Assembly: GCA_033675545.1 (NCBI GenBank)
Contig: JAWDGP010000919.1
Location: 266,001 to 330,000 of the forward strand
DNA from: Elysia crispata
Taxonomy: Eukaryota > Mollusca > Gastropoda > Plakobranchidae
DNA: 64,000 bases
Reading direction: 5' to 3'
Below are positions 1 to 12,500 of this stretch, one piece after another. Numbering within the stretch: position 1 is the stretch's first letter; every line of letters starts with the position of its first letter. Below the pieces are notes generated by a model. It was not told where the DNA came from. It searched no databases and was given only the letters and a program-made list of their open reading frames with translations. Made by a program: the position numbers and the translations under genes.

Positions 1-1299
1 AGAATGAATTTGTAGTAAATTATACATTAACGCTTCCCCCCCAAAAACAAAAGTTTGGTATGTATAAATCATATTAATAGAAGCTCTAAATTCCATGATA
101 AATTTGCCAAATTCAAGGTCATCTTTATTTAAATTACAAACAAAAATTAAGAGGCTTTCTTGATTTTTGCAAGTCTCAGTTCTCTGAAGTCTGATCAATG
201 CTGCTCACTTATGCCATCTTTATGGGAATGCTTTCAAGAGGTATAATTATAAATTTGAACCAAACTATGACTGCTATTCTGGTCTGCTTCGAATGATTTG
301 AAGAATTTAAAAAGTTAAAAGCAATATATAGCTTTTAATCATTCTGATCTGGGGTTCCAGGTAGGTTAATGAAGGCTGTTTCTACCCACTAGAATGTTGC
401 CTTTAGCTTTTAAGAGTGCTTAGCTAATACAGCACCTGGTTCAGACTATTAATTGCATGATCTGCAAATTTTACCAGTTTTTCATTTTTAGATTGAACTT
501 AGATTGAAGATCATATTTAAATTTAATTTAAAAAGTACGCTAAGGCAAAGTTCAAGATTCAACTTTTTATAGAAAGTGGTCTTATAACAAGTCTTGCAAT
601 CAGAACAAATGAGTTGGATGTCATAAGTTTGAATTTGAAGAAAAATGAATTAAAGAAAAAAATTGTTTTTTTTTATTTATTTTTTCAAAAAGGCCAAAAG
701 TGTAATATCCCCTCAGATGATTTTCATAATTTCCTGCAATTTTAGCCCTGAAAAGCTCAAGAAAATTGATTTTTTACATTATTATACCTTATAACAGACA
801 TGGTGCCAAAAATATTTGAACCATCTTTTAAAAGCTTAATTGTTCTTTAAAGATTATTTTGTATTGCAAATGGTACATGCTCACAACTTATTTCTAAAGC
901 AACAAGGAAGAAAAGATTTTTATTTGGTTGAAAAAGTAGAGTTGACTACGTTTCTAAAAAAAGTTATCAGCTTATGACTGAATATACTCATTTCTGACCA
1001 TCATAAGATGTGACATAATTTAGAGCTTTGGAAACCGATACAAAGTCGAAAGATATTTCTAATACAAAATATGAATCTCTCTCTCACAGTCTCAGAAATT
1101 AAAATATAGTCAATACAGGTATTTCAAAATCAAGAATTTGTCGAATTCATCTTTCTTTGTTTCTATTCTTTTTTCATCAAAGTAGTACAGTTTTAACAAT
1201 TATTCGTCGAAGAATTGCCCTCAGCTATATGTAGAAAATTTTAGTTTCATAAATTTGACAAATTGCTCTTGAAAAAATTTTTATTTTTATCACGTTTGC
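1..1299. other. Intergenic DNA, no gene seen
   Basis: AT-rich sequence with no open frame or splice-bounded exon that I can relate to a protein family, and no terminal repeats. The gene it belongs to, if any, lies outside the window. Confidence 0.5.
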
Positions 1300-2850
1300 T
1301 GATCCAACATTAACTTTGGATCAAGTGTCCAATACAACCCTTTCAACTTCTTTATGCAAATCCTACCACTCTTTCCGTCTAAGTAGACGAAATCACAACA
1401 TACCTCAACCTCTGATCCAGCTAGAGTGACACTCCCCGTTCCAACTTTTGTTTGTCTAGTTCTATAAAACCGGTGCCATTTATCTGTCAGTGTCTTCTAG
1501 GTCTATCTATCACTTGGACTCCAAGTTCAAAAGGGAAAAGAGAAAAGATAATGGGGAGCTGTGGAAGGAGATATGAAGAAACAGCAATGGCGAATCAGGT
1601 GAAGGAAGAAAATCATGATTGTCTTGTGATGAAAGGGAGTAAAATAAGAATAGCAAAATAAGGATGATAAGTAGAGGGAAATCTTTCTTAGAAAGATTTA
1701 GATGAACTGTTAAATGCTTTTATTAAAAAAAAATGGAAAAGATGATTTTCTTTTCTTTGATTGAAGGCATACCTAGGTGAATCCCAGACTTCAACAAATA
1801 GGAAAGAAAATTGATTATCAATCAATCAGGTGTCCTGCTCTTTAGCATAGGCAATCATTATTTTCCTTGCATTTCAATCTCTTGTTGCTTTCACTACACC
1901 TGTCACTTGTCCTACATATAGTAACTTTGTTATTCAATCCACCATATTTCCTGGCTGATTTCCGTATGCTGCGTTTTTATTTGATAGATCTTTTCCATCT
2001 GTCTTCAACTGTATCAATTGTGTAATAACCATTTTATGTCAAATGCTTTGGTTTAGTCAATCTCAATGAAGCACAGGTATAACTTTTTTTTGCAATTCAA
2101 GGGCTTGTTCAATTATACATTTATACTCGTAGTTCGCAGGACGTAGGTAGCATTTGTCATACATTTTACATCCACAAAGCTCAGTTGCTCTGCTATTTTG
2201 TTTCTAACTCCAACTATGATTCTTATAAGTATTTTGGTGATATGACTCATAAGATTTGATCATTCTATGTTCTTCATACTGTCTTGCCCTTGGTTTCTTT
2301 GTCAAATATACTATATAGATATGGAGATGTCTGGTGGGATCTGACCTATGTCATAGATTTCTTTAGTCTTGCGTTCTTATTCCATAGTCTTATAATGCTT
2401 CCTAGAGTTCTACTGATAAAGTGTTATAATGTTTAGGCCAGTTGCTTTGCCAGAATTCATCCTTCTTGTTCATATTGCTGCCCTTTTCTCATAGGTGATC
2501 CAGAAAAAATGGCACTTCATAACTTTGAAAATCTTTCTGTGGTCTTTAAATAATATACTTATGTACTCTGTCCATTTGTCACGATTTTTATGTATTCTTT
2601 CCATAATGATGTCACCGTTTTTTTACCTAGACATCCTGTGGATAAGGAGATTTTCTGTCCAGAGAACTCTTGAATGTTTCTATACAATGTCTGAATGTCT
2701 GCGAAGTGCTTTTGTGGTATAGATCAATATTTCTGCATTTGTGATTGATCCACTTCTCTTTGGCTTCACTTTATTTTTTTTCTGGTTTCCTCATGCAAAC
2801 TATCGTTTTCTTCTCTTTAATTCTTTACTCCCCCCCCTTTTTTTACATGA
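1300..2850 (-). mobile_element. Old LINE reverse-transcriptase fragment
   Basis: Translating the minus strand in broken frames gives an ordered series of non-LTR reverse transcriptase motifs. Around 2,480-2,250 there is a GKATG-like block followed by GQIPPDIS and SHITKILLRI-like pieces, around 2,060-2,030 a LYLCFID.TKAF-like block, and around 1,440-1,300 a GSEVEVxxDFVYL block matching the usual YLGS region after the catalytic core. Order and spacing fit one insertion read right to left. Stops and frame changes are frequent, so it is long dead. The clade is not certain; the motifs resemble invertebrate RTE-like LINEs. The outer limits are approximate. Confidence 0.5.
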
Positions 2851-2853
2851 AAG

Positions 2854-3294
2854 ATGAAAACGTGGTGGGACCCTATAGACTGGACATCAGAAACATGTGC
2901 GAAACTAGTTGAATGGTGTCATAACAACACATGGTTTCAGCAAACAAGAAGAAGAAAATGGGCTTGGAAAAGCCCAGGAGATGAAAGCAGACAACAGATC
3001 AATTACATCCTGATTAGTAAAAGGTTTGGAAATGTGTTTCTCTCAACAAAGACCTAACCTGAGGCAGACTGCTAATGTAGCGATCATGTTCCAGTGGCTG
3101 CTAAATTCAAACTGAAACTTGAGAAAACCCAAGTACACATGAAAACATCAAACTTGACTTAGCTCTATTAAAATCCAATCAGACTCATTCGAGACAAATA
3201 TTGTGTAGCTGTTCAAAATAAATTTGATGTTTTAGGAGAAACTGAGGAAGTGGACCAACAATGGGTAAAGTTCAAAGCAGCAGTGAAACACATA
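2854..3294 (+). mobile_element. LINE endonuclease-domain fragment
   Basis: The plus strand encodes a piece of an apurinic-like endonuclease as found in LINE ORF2: a KLVEWCHNNTWF start, then RKWAWKSPGDESRQQINYIL (the W-x-SP-D...QIDYIL motif), then after stops SDHVPVAAKFKLKLEK (the SDH motif). These are the C-terminal motifs of the EN domain. It lies next to an RT fragment on the opposite strand, so the two are either separate insertions or a rearranged pair. A TA-target MITE begins exactly where the recognisable LINE coding similarity stops, so the MITE probably inserted into it. Confidence 0.6.
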
Positions 3295-3764
3295 CGGTGG
3301 AAACCTCATAATTCGAATTGTATGGGAATGGATTAAATCTTCGAATTAAGAGTATTTGAATTACAAAAATGGGTATAATAGAGTCTAAGACTCATTTAGT
3401 GAGTGTGTACTGAGCCTGCAACGAGCAACCCTCCCCTTCCCACGTTACTATAAGTATCAGTACAGATTTGCTACTGGCACTTAATTGTTAATGCATCTGC
3501 TCCCTTCTTGATTTGTTAGCGGACTGATCAGCCTTTCTCGGGCAGTGATTGGCATTGCTTGCTGCTTGAGAGATACATGTAGCACTTTTGTGATTCCTTA
3601 TGAGGTGGTATCGACTTCGAATTAAGAGAATCAAATCAGAAATACTTCGAAATACGAGTCCAATTCTAACAAAGCCAAAGAGAAAAAAAAACACCTATCA
3701 TCTTGCAAAATTCGGTTTATGAGAAAGTCGAATAATCAGACTTCGGTTTTTGAGGTTTCCACTG
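3295..3764 (+). mobile_element. Pogo-like MITE, family A, copy 1
   Basis: A 470-bp element flanked by TA on both sides, with inverted ends CGGTGGAAACCTCATAATTC and, on the other strand, CAGTGGAAACCTCAAAAACC. Related copies lie near 18.5 kb and 58.5 kb. TA target duplication and CAGTGG-type ends fit a non-autonomous Tc1/mariner-pogo element. Open frames inside it, such as a 68-codon one on the minus strand, are not conserved between copies and are not genes. Confidence 0.85.
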
Positions 3765-6353
3765 TACATAGAGTTGAAAGGAAAACAAAGTAGATGACTA
3801 GGATATTTTGGAACTCGCGGAAAAACAAAAAATCAACTATATATGTAGTGCCCTTGAAAACTGCTTTTTATAACATGTCTTAATTCCCCAAATAATTTGA
3901 GGAATCCCTGCTCCACTGACTTGTACTATGATAATATGAAGCTATATGCTCTGCAAAATGTCTTTGCAAAGAAGAAAACCACAAAGAAAAAAAAACGTTT
4001 GCAATAAATAAACTGCAATACTTTTTCTTAAACTGAATAGATTTATTTTTTAAGCAAGATCGATCAATCATGTATAATTATTCAATAGAGATTCGACTAT
4101 TTTCTAATTGATCTATACTAAACTAAACAGACTGATGATCAACATGTGATTTGCATTAAGGCTATTGACATGTACTTAGTTATGCACTTCTAAATAGGTT
4201 AATTTCAATGAAACTTGGAATGGCTAGTATGGTATATAACATTCTCACGACCCAAGATTATTTTTGTTGAAGCTATGAAAAAGTTAGAATGAAATAGTTC
4301 ATCAGACTTACATGTATATCATTTTGCCTATATGGGATTTTTTTGTGTGTATTCTTTATAAAAATTATTTTCAAACAACCAACAAAACTTCATTCATCAG
4401 ATTCACTTGAAACAACTGAATAGTGTCAAACATATTTATCGTAACGTTTAAGATCAAACTCATGAATTAGAAATCTTAGATATGGGTAAAACTGACCATC
4501 AGTGCTGGATGACTTAATCTCGTTAACCAGTCTATATCAGCCATGCCATTCAAATGTAGCTTACCATTTTACTAATTTTTGGCGAAAACACACCTTAGTT
4601 TCTTGTTATCAGCCCAATTTTCCTTTATCTTTCAGGAGAATAACACACATATATGTTATCGATTAGAAAGGTCTTTCAAAACCAAAAAAAGGGCTTCATG
4701 ATTATAGGCACTTATAAAAGTGTTGCAGTTTAAGTACTAAAACATTTTGCTCACCAAAGGCTAATATAACAATGACTGATTAATCTATTACCTGTACTAA
4801 AAAAATTGTTTTATCTTGTGCATATATATAGCCTTTGACCTGTTTTTACCATTATGTAATTTTTTTCCCAACTTTATCCTGAGATGAGCATACTTTTGAA
4901 CTGAGAAGAAATAAAACCCATTAAGATAAACTTTAACATCTCCCCCACAGCTTTATCAAACTAGGAACCTAAATCTATCAAGACCCAATATATTTATGCA
5001 TTTGTAGGCCTACTCAACCTGCTAGTTAAACAATATAGTATCCTTATGAATGCACATTTCACATTATTGTTGGCTACTGGAGAACTTAATTCATGGATAC
5101 TGACACAGGAAGTGTAATTGAGTATTTTAACCATTACACAGGGTTTTGTTTAGACCGCCATGTTTCTTCTTTTGGCTGATGAAAATGGCCCTAACTTCTC
5201 ATTGTTTGCATCAAAATCTTAAAACTCAAGTTATAAGAATTGTGAATAAGGCTTAAATAAGAGGAAATTCAGGAAAAAAATTGATCTCTAACATGAAAGA
5301 AAATCTACCAAATTCAATTGTAGAGTTCAGTAGACTTTGCTGCACATCTCAGAAAACATTGAGGAGCATTACCTCTAAAGTTTACAGAAAAATAAACATG
5401 AAGTGAAGCAGAAGCAAACCAAAATAGTTTTATTACTTCATTTTATAGTATCATATCACATATCACAGTCAATTATTTGCAGCCAGTCTACCTTGAATTC
5501 TTTAGGACTTTTTTAATCATCCTTTCTTTCCATCATTTGCATTGCGCATTTATACAACACTGTTAGTATCCAAACACAATAATATAATGATTGCTATGAT
5601 AAGCATTTTGGGCAGAATACATTTTAAAATCAAATCACTGCACAGGAATTAAATGGTCCTGAGTCTACATCTAGTAATTTTAGACTCACAACCTTATAAT
5701 TCCCATGCAGTCAAATAACTTAAGATGTTTCTGACCAATTTCTAAATACTAACTTAAATGAGTCATCTCGTGGTATTCCATGAATACAAAATAAATGGCT
5801 TTAATACATGAATTTGATTTTGTCATACAATTTACAGAAAATCCCTTAACATACCTTCTAATGATGAAATGCATGTTCTAAACAAGCTCTTAAAGGTTAT
5901 GATTTAGGTGTCAGGGTCTGATATCACTTGACAAAATTTCTTTTATTCCTTGCAAGATCAAGAACAAATTTTGAATAAAAAAAAAAAGGTGAGGCAAAAC
6001 CTTACTCTGAAAAAATAAAAAACTTTCAATTAAAAATTCCCAGAAATCCATGTTCGACTTACATAGGAAAAAGGAACCAGTATCAATATTTAATTTGTCA
6101 AAAATCCATATTCAAATAATGATTAAAAAAAATTAGACAAACAAAAAGATATGCTATAAAAGTTAACAAAGAAACAAATTAATAAATATTTGATTTTTAG
6201 GTTAATAATAAAACTATTCAGGAACACCTCTTGGAAAAAAAAGCGTCTTTTACAGCCAGTCAGCCTTTTGAGCATCAAATTCAAGTCTTCTCCATGCTCA
6301 GTTTCCTCATTGAAAAAGGATAACTTTGATTTTTCTTGCACGCCCTCAGACCA
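3765..6353. other. Intergenic DNA, no gene seen
   Basis: AT-rich sequence between the MITE and the 3' end of the JKAMP gene. I see no coding exon, no RNA gene and no repeat with clear ends. The part nearest JKAMP includes the region beyond its predicted poly(A) site. Confidence 0.5.
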
Positions 6354-6359
6354 TTTATT
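6354..6359 (-). terminator. JKAMP: Candidate poly(A) signal of JKAMP
   Basis: AATAAA on the minus strand, about 190 bases after the JKAMP stop codon. It is the first canonical hexamer I find downstream of the stop. Predicted from position only. Confidence 0.5.
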
Positions 6360-6545
6360 TCATTTGAAAGAGAAGGAAGAGTGTTTTTGAAGCATTGCAA
6401 CAAGCAAATCTTTACTATATCTCATCACCTGAATAACTCACAGTTCTTGGTTTAGTGATTTTTTTTCCATTTTTGTTTCTTGTTTTTATGTCCAAGAATA
6501 TTCTCACAGATTGTCAAAGGTCTACAAAACCTCAAAGCTCTAATT

Positions 6546-9500
6546 TCAGACCCCTTGAAGACTACTGGTCTTGAATGGGTAAACAAGAGATGGGTCTGTG
6601 AACTTCACTGTCAGAATATAAAAAATTGTCGGGAATGGAACAAGAGCCAGGAGAGGGGCATGAAATGATGGATGACTCATGCCTGTTATGGAGATCATGC
6701 CATAAGCATGCAGCAGCCAGTGGCCTAACAGGATAGTAAGGCTGCGTGCATTCGTCAAACTGTGCTTCAACAGCTCAGGGATTTTCTGTGAATAAAAGAT
6801 AACAAGAGAAAAACAACATTTAGATGACATAAAACATATCACATGTTTATAACTGTTATTATCAATTTGCATTTTTTAATTGTGATCAAATGTTTCCAAA
6901 ATTTCAAATTCAATTGTTTCAACCTAGAATTATCATCAACCACTTAAGACCACCCTAAAAAAATCTTTGGGAACTACATTTCCACCATTAGAATAAAGTG
7001 TTGAACAATTACCGCAGTCGGTGAGTCCTTGTGTTTGATCTTCATCGAGATCCAGAAGGCCTTTAACAGTGTATATAGAGAAATTATTTTATTTTGAAAA
7101 TTAATGTACCACTGGCTTTCCATAGAGGCCATTACCCAACTCCCTATCAAGATGCTTCATGTCGAGGGATTCATGACAAAAAGCTAACCTAATTGTTTTC
7201 TGTACAAACTGGGGTACACCAGGGGTGTCAACAAGTACTAATGACCACAAACAATTTTGATTGTCATTGACTTGGGCATGATCAAGGCCACAACAAATCA
7301 GAGATTTAGTATCCGGTGGACATTCTTAAAAGAATTGAAAGACTTAGACTTTGCAAATGACATCGGCCTTCTCTCAAATAGATAGGAAGATGCTCAAGCA
7401 AAATTGTGACATCAAATTTATGCCATGTCACACATAAAGCTGAGATGGTCACCTCACAAATCAAATATAAATAAGACAGACATTGTGCGAGTGATCAACC
7501 AAGAGGCAATGCAGCTTCATGAGAAGGACATTAAAAGAGTTGACAGTTACACTTAGGCAGAGTGATCAACAAAGATGGAGGGGAACAGATGAAGATATTA
7601 AGAACTGAATCAAGAAGCAAGACATGGCTTTGATACATAATGACGTATATAGAGATTGACTTTCCTCTCTGTTCATGAGATAACCCAAATATTCAGTACA
7701 AACATGAAGTCTGTGCTTCTACATGGCTAGTCACAAAATCCAACAAAAAAAAAAAACAACTTCATTAACAAAAGCCTCAGAGGCATACTCTGGATCAAGT
7801 GGCCATGATAATCTCAATGAGCAACTGTGGGATAGGATGGGACAAGTGCCATTTGAATCAGATATCAATAAAAGGAAGTGGGGATGGAGCAACATACAAT
7901 CTGAAAGCCTATTTCAAATGTAACAAGACAGGCCCAGAGCTGGAACACCTATGGAAAACGAACAGTAGGTCAAACGAAGGAAACTTGGCAAAGGAGCATT
8001 AAAGAAAATATGAAGGTGGCCAAAATGAAATGGGATAAGCTACAGAGGACCTATTAAAACTGTGTAGCTAACTGTCAAGGAGTGTTGTTACTGCCATATG
8101 ATCCTCAAGGAGTTAAGAGGCATAAGTCAAGTCAATAACAATTTCAAGTGAATTATACGTTTGAGTAATCAGATCAACTGCAATGAAAGACAATTTATGC
8201 ATTATAGCAGATAGTATGTGTGATGAACATTATATGTCTACTGAAAAACTAAACTACTGCCTTTACTTGAACCATGCTGCATATAATTACTACAAATAGG
8301 TACCTAGGTAATCCACAGTATAGAGGTATACTGCATCTGCATAGAAAGCTTGATAGAAAGAAATGTAAATGCAAAAACAAAAGGTGACTTATAGGAAAAT
8401 TTGTGAAATAAAACATCTTATCATAACTGTTACCTGTTCTTCCTCCATGGCTAGATGACAAGCACTTGTTATCACAGAAACAACAACGATTATGTATGGA
8501 AACGCATAATCTGGAAAAAAAAATAAAAGGATAAAAAATACCTCTCATCTTTTATTCTATGTGTTCCTGAATGACAAAACAATTTGCAATTAACATTCAT
8601 ACTAATCTATAAATAATTAATCAGGTAGTGAGCAAATTTTTCTTTTCTTTTTCTGTCTACTATTCATATTGTTATAAGTATGAGTACTATTTCTTTGTTA
8701 CATTTCACTAGTAAGACAAAGGTTTAAATAATGTTAAAAAGAATGGGAAAGCGCTTGAGGCTAATCTAGAATGATACACTAAACTAGCTCTTTATTCTGT
8801 GTTTTGAATATCGACTTATTCCAAAATTTGCATTGGAATAAACAATCGCATAAATGTATTTAATGTCAATCTTTCATATTACAAAGAAATCAAATTTAAG
8901 AAATATATATACTAAATAAATCTCCACATGGACAATATTTGCACAAAAATGTATGCTGACTAATTCCCTGAGCCAAAAAAAACACATTTACACTAATGAA
9001 CAGATCACAAGTTATAGATAAAGATACCTTGAATTATTTTCTACTCCTCAACTAGTTTTGAGGACTGAAAATAAACAAAGTGCTTTATTCTTTCTTCCAA
9101 ATTACCAAAATATTATTATATTAAGATATTTTTCCATCAAACACTATCAACTTGATTTAAAAGAAAAAAAAATTAAAGTCAAAAGCACTTAAGGAAGCTA
9201 ATTTCACAAAGATCTTGCTGATGATATATATATATATATATATATATATGTTTTATGATACTCACAGATAATGCCTCCCAACACAGAATGAACAAGTATG
9301 AGAATGGGCAAGAAGTACAGGGCTGAATATATGGCCTTTGATCCCTGACAGTCACCCAGTATGTAGGAAAGCAAGGGGCGCAGGACCATCATGAAGACCA
9401 GGCAGAAAGTGTAGTATATAAGGATCATGGTGTACCTGTGAGGAATTCAAGCAAATTTACAGTGTAAATATAGATATATGAATGTTTTACTTTATATTCT

Positions 9501-12500
9501 TTTTTTTTTCATATCTTTTCACCAGCTATGACATTTTCAGCTTTGTTAAAGTAATGGTCTTGCGTGTTTTAAAAAAAAGTTTAAAACAATATATTTAAAA
9601 ACTTCACATGCACCTTGGAAACAAGTGCTCGGACACAAAAGTACTTCTTTTGCTTTTAGAAAGACACTCAATACAAAGTTAAAGACATGTAGAACAGACA
9701 GTAAGTTTTCTTTGTAACATCATTATTTGAGTTGTTGCCTGCTAAATAGAGGCTGAAACTTTTCTTTTCTTTTCTTTCTGGGCTACATGAGAACTGATAC
9801 ATAGATATGACATTTGCCACTCTCGCAGCCCAACATCAACTTATTTCTTTTGTTCCATTATTAGAACATAGGCAAAACCTTTAAGAAATATGCTTCATTA
9901 ATTTGTTTACAACATGATATACATCAATATTGACCATCAAAGTTAAGGTGTCTAAGAAGAAAATTATAAGATCATATTTCGAAATTTTTATTTCAGAACA
10001 TACAAAAAGGATGGTTAATAACATATCCTTTCTATCAATAAAAAAAATATAAGTAGATTAATTTATGTAATTATTTAAATCCAGAAAAAAGGGATATGGT
10101 TTTGCAAAGAATAATCACATGAGTCTAAACATTTTTAAAAATAAACAAGCTTTGGGCTACCCTATGGAAAGGTGAACTCTTTTTATAATAACTTCTAGCA
10201 CTTTAAATTTTTTTCAGGTTTAAACTATTTTTTTGTTTTTAATATTTGATTTTCAGAGACCTGCAGCATAATAATGAAAACTGAAAACAAGGGATCTTCG
10301 AACAAAGATAGCATACAAATCTATCATTTAAAATCCAATTCTTTAACATACTTGAATGATTTACTATGATATAAAATGATAAAATATGGATGAAGATTTT
10401 GTCCTTTCCATTGTCAACAAAGTTTCAGGGATGGAAACTGGCAAGACATGAAACCAATCAGACCAAGCAGCAAGGTCTGCTCTCGATGCTTATCAGGAGC
10501 TCCCATAATCATTGTCTCATACAACTTGTGAGACATCAAGTAAAAAACTTGTCCAACAATCTGTTTGCCAGCCTATTCTTTCCTGCCATTGGACACATTG
10601 TGGCAGCTGACAGAATATCAAATTCACTAACAACAAAGGCAAAAGCTTTATACCCTACACACACACACACACCACGCTCTCAACTTATGCCTTTCTTGAC
10701 ACCTCAGTAAACTCCTCCCTTTCTTACTCTGCTTTACAGTGACAAGAGGCTGTGGTGTGATTGATTGGTAACAAGATTCGTTTGGTCTAATGCTATTACA
10801 AAAATTGGCCAATCACGTTACATTATAACTATCACCACTACTAACTGCAATCACATGATTCGAGGAAGCTGGGGGGGGAGGAGGGGGGCGGTGGTCATGT
10901 TAAGTCTTTGTCAGGACTCTCTATTGGGGACTTGGTGGGGGCAAGTAATGGGGAAGGGAAGGGCCATGTGGTAAGGTCACCGTTGTTTAGTTCTTTTATT
11001 TGCTCTTCGGTCTTTGTAACAACCACATGTGAAAGAAGCAGGTTCCCCATGAATCAGTAATATCAACTACCCATCTCGTAACATGGTTCTGACAGACGTG
11101 CCTAAATTCCAATTTTTTCTTCACACCTCACGAGCACTCAATTGCTTCCCAGTAGTTCAAACAGGGAAAAATTGTCACCTTTTCATTGGTTGATATTCTT
11201 AAAAAAAGATATAAAGTCTATATAGTATATGGGATCGGGTGTTTAGAAGATAATGAGGTTCCAAACAGGTTTGCTAGTCAACCATTAATAATAATGGCGC
11301 CGCAGCTCCCGGTTCGGAACCTCAGCCCATACATTTAATGGCATCGCAGCACCCAGGTTATCATCAGGGCAAAGCTTAAATATAATGGGTGCGAACTACC
11401 AGGGTTAATAGTATGAAATGAATATGAATATCCCTGTTCAGAATGTATCTTTGCACTTACATAGAAATATACTTACAGAGGGAAAACAATCTCCTGGGTG
11501 CAGTAAACTGTGTCATAGTAGTCAGGTGTTGGATTGAAAAATAGTGTGTACCAATCACTGAACTGTTCTACTAAGCAGGACCTTACAGACATCTCCCCAG
11601 CTGGATCCGAGAGGACAACAGTCAGCAAGGCAGACAGCACAATTTCAATGAAGGCTGACAGATCAAACAGACACAAACATCTGAAGAGTTAAAGAAAGTG
11701 TGATTATTTTGTAGACACATTAATTTATAATAACATGTGACCCCTAATTAAGCACAATCAGTAACTTTAGTATCAACATTTTATGCATCATCACAAAGTG
11801 CACAGATAAAGGTAAACAATGAAAATTATGATGCATTTATCTTTTTCTTTTTTCATATGATGATTTGGATATTATTTCATAGAGACCTTACACATTATGC
11901 TGCCTATAACTTCAAACAAAAAACCCTATCTGAATTACTCCTAGCACTAGCAGTTGGGGACGTCTTACTTTTGTTTCTATCATTCTATTTTAGGAAAGAA
12001 AAAAAAACAAAAAGGCCAGCAGATTAACACACAAAGACCTTATGGTTTGAAATTTAAAGAGTGTTCTCTGTTCTTTCATAGAGTATTTGATGAAGAAAAA
12101 AATAGCATTTGTTTAGATGGACAGAAGTGATAATTTTCCTTAAATGAAACCGGGAAATAGGATAAAAGAGACAAATTGAAAGAGAAAAGAGAAACAGAAA
12201 AAGAGAAAGGTGAGATGGTACTTTGGAATTAGAAAAAGAGGATAACAAAGATAAGGAAGAAAAAGAACAAAATTTATTAAGCCATCCATGCAGATTATAA
12301 GTAATTGTTATTTTTATATATAAAGAACCATCACACCTACCTTTTGGGCCTGCAAAAAAGATCGATAAATGTCCAATGCAAAACTAAGGGTACAAGAGCC
12401 ATGAATCCTAGATACAGCCAGTCATAAAATGAGGGGCTACTATTACAGCGAAGACACATGGAGGAAGCATCTGGAGCATAGCCCCTGGGACAGGCCTTTG

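Noticed and set aside
11290-11410. Possible diverged tandem repeat (AATGGCGCCGCAGCTCCC and AATGGCATCGCAGCACCC)
   Set aside because: Two or three loosely similar units only; too little agreement to call without a dot plot.
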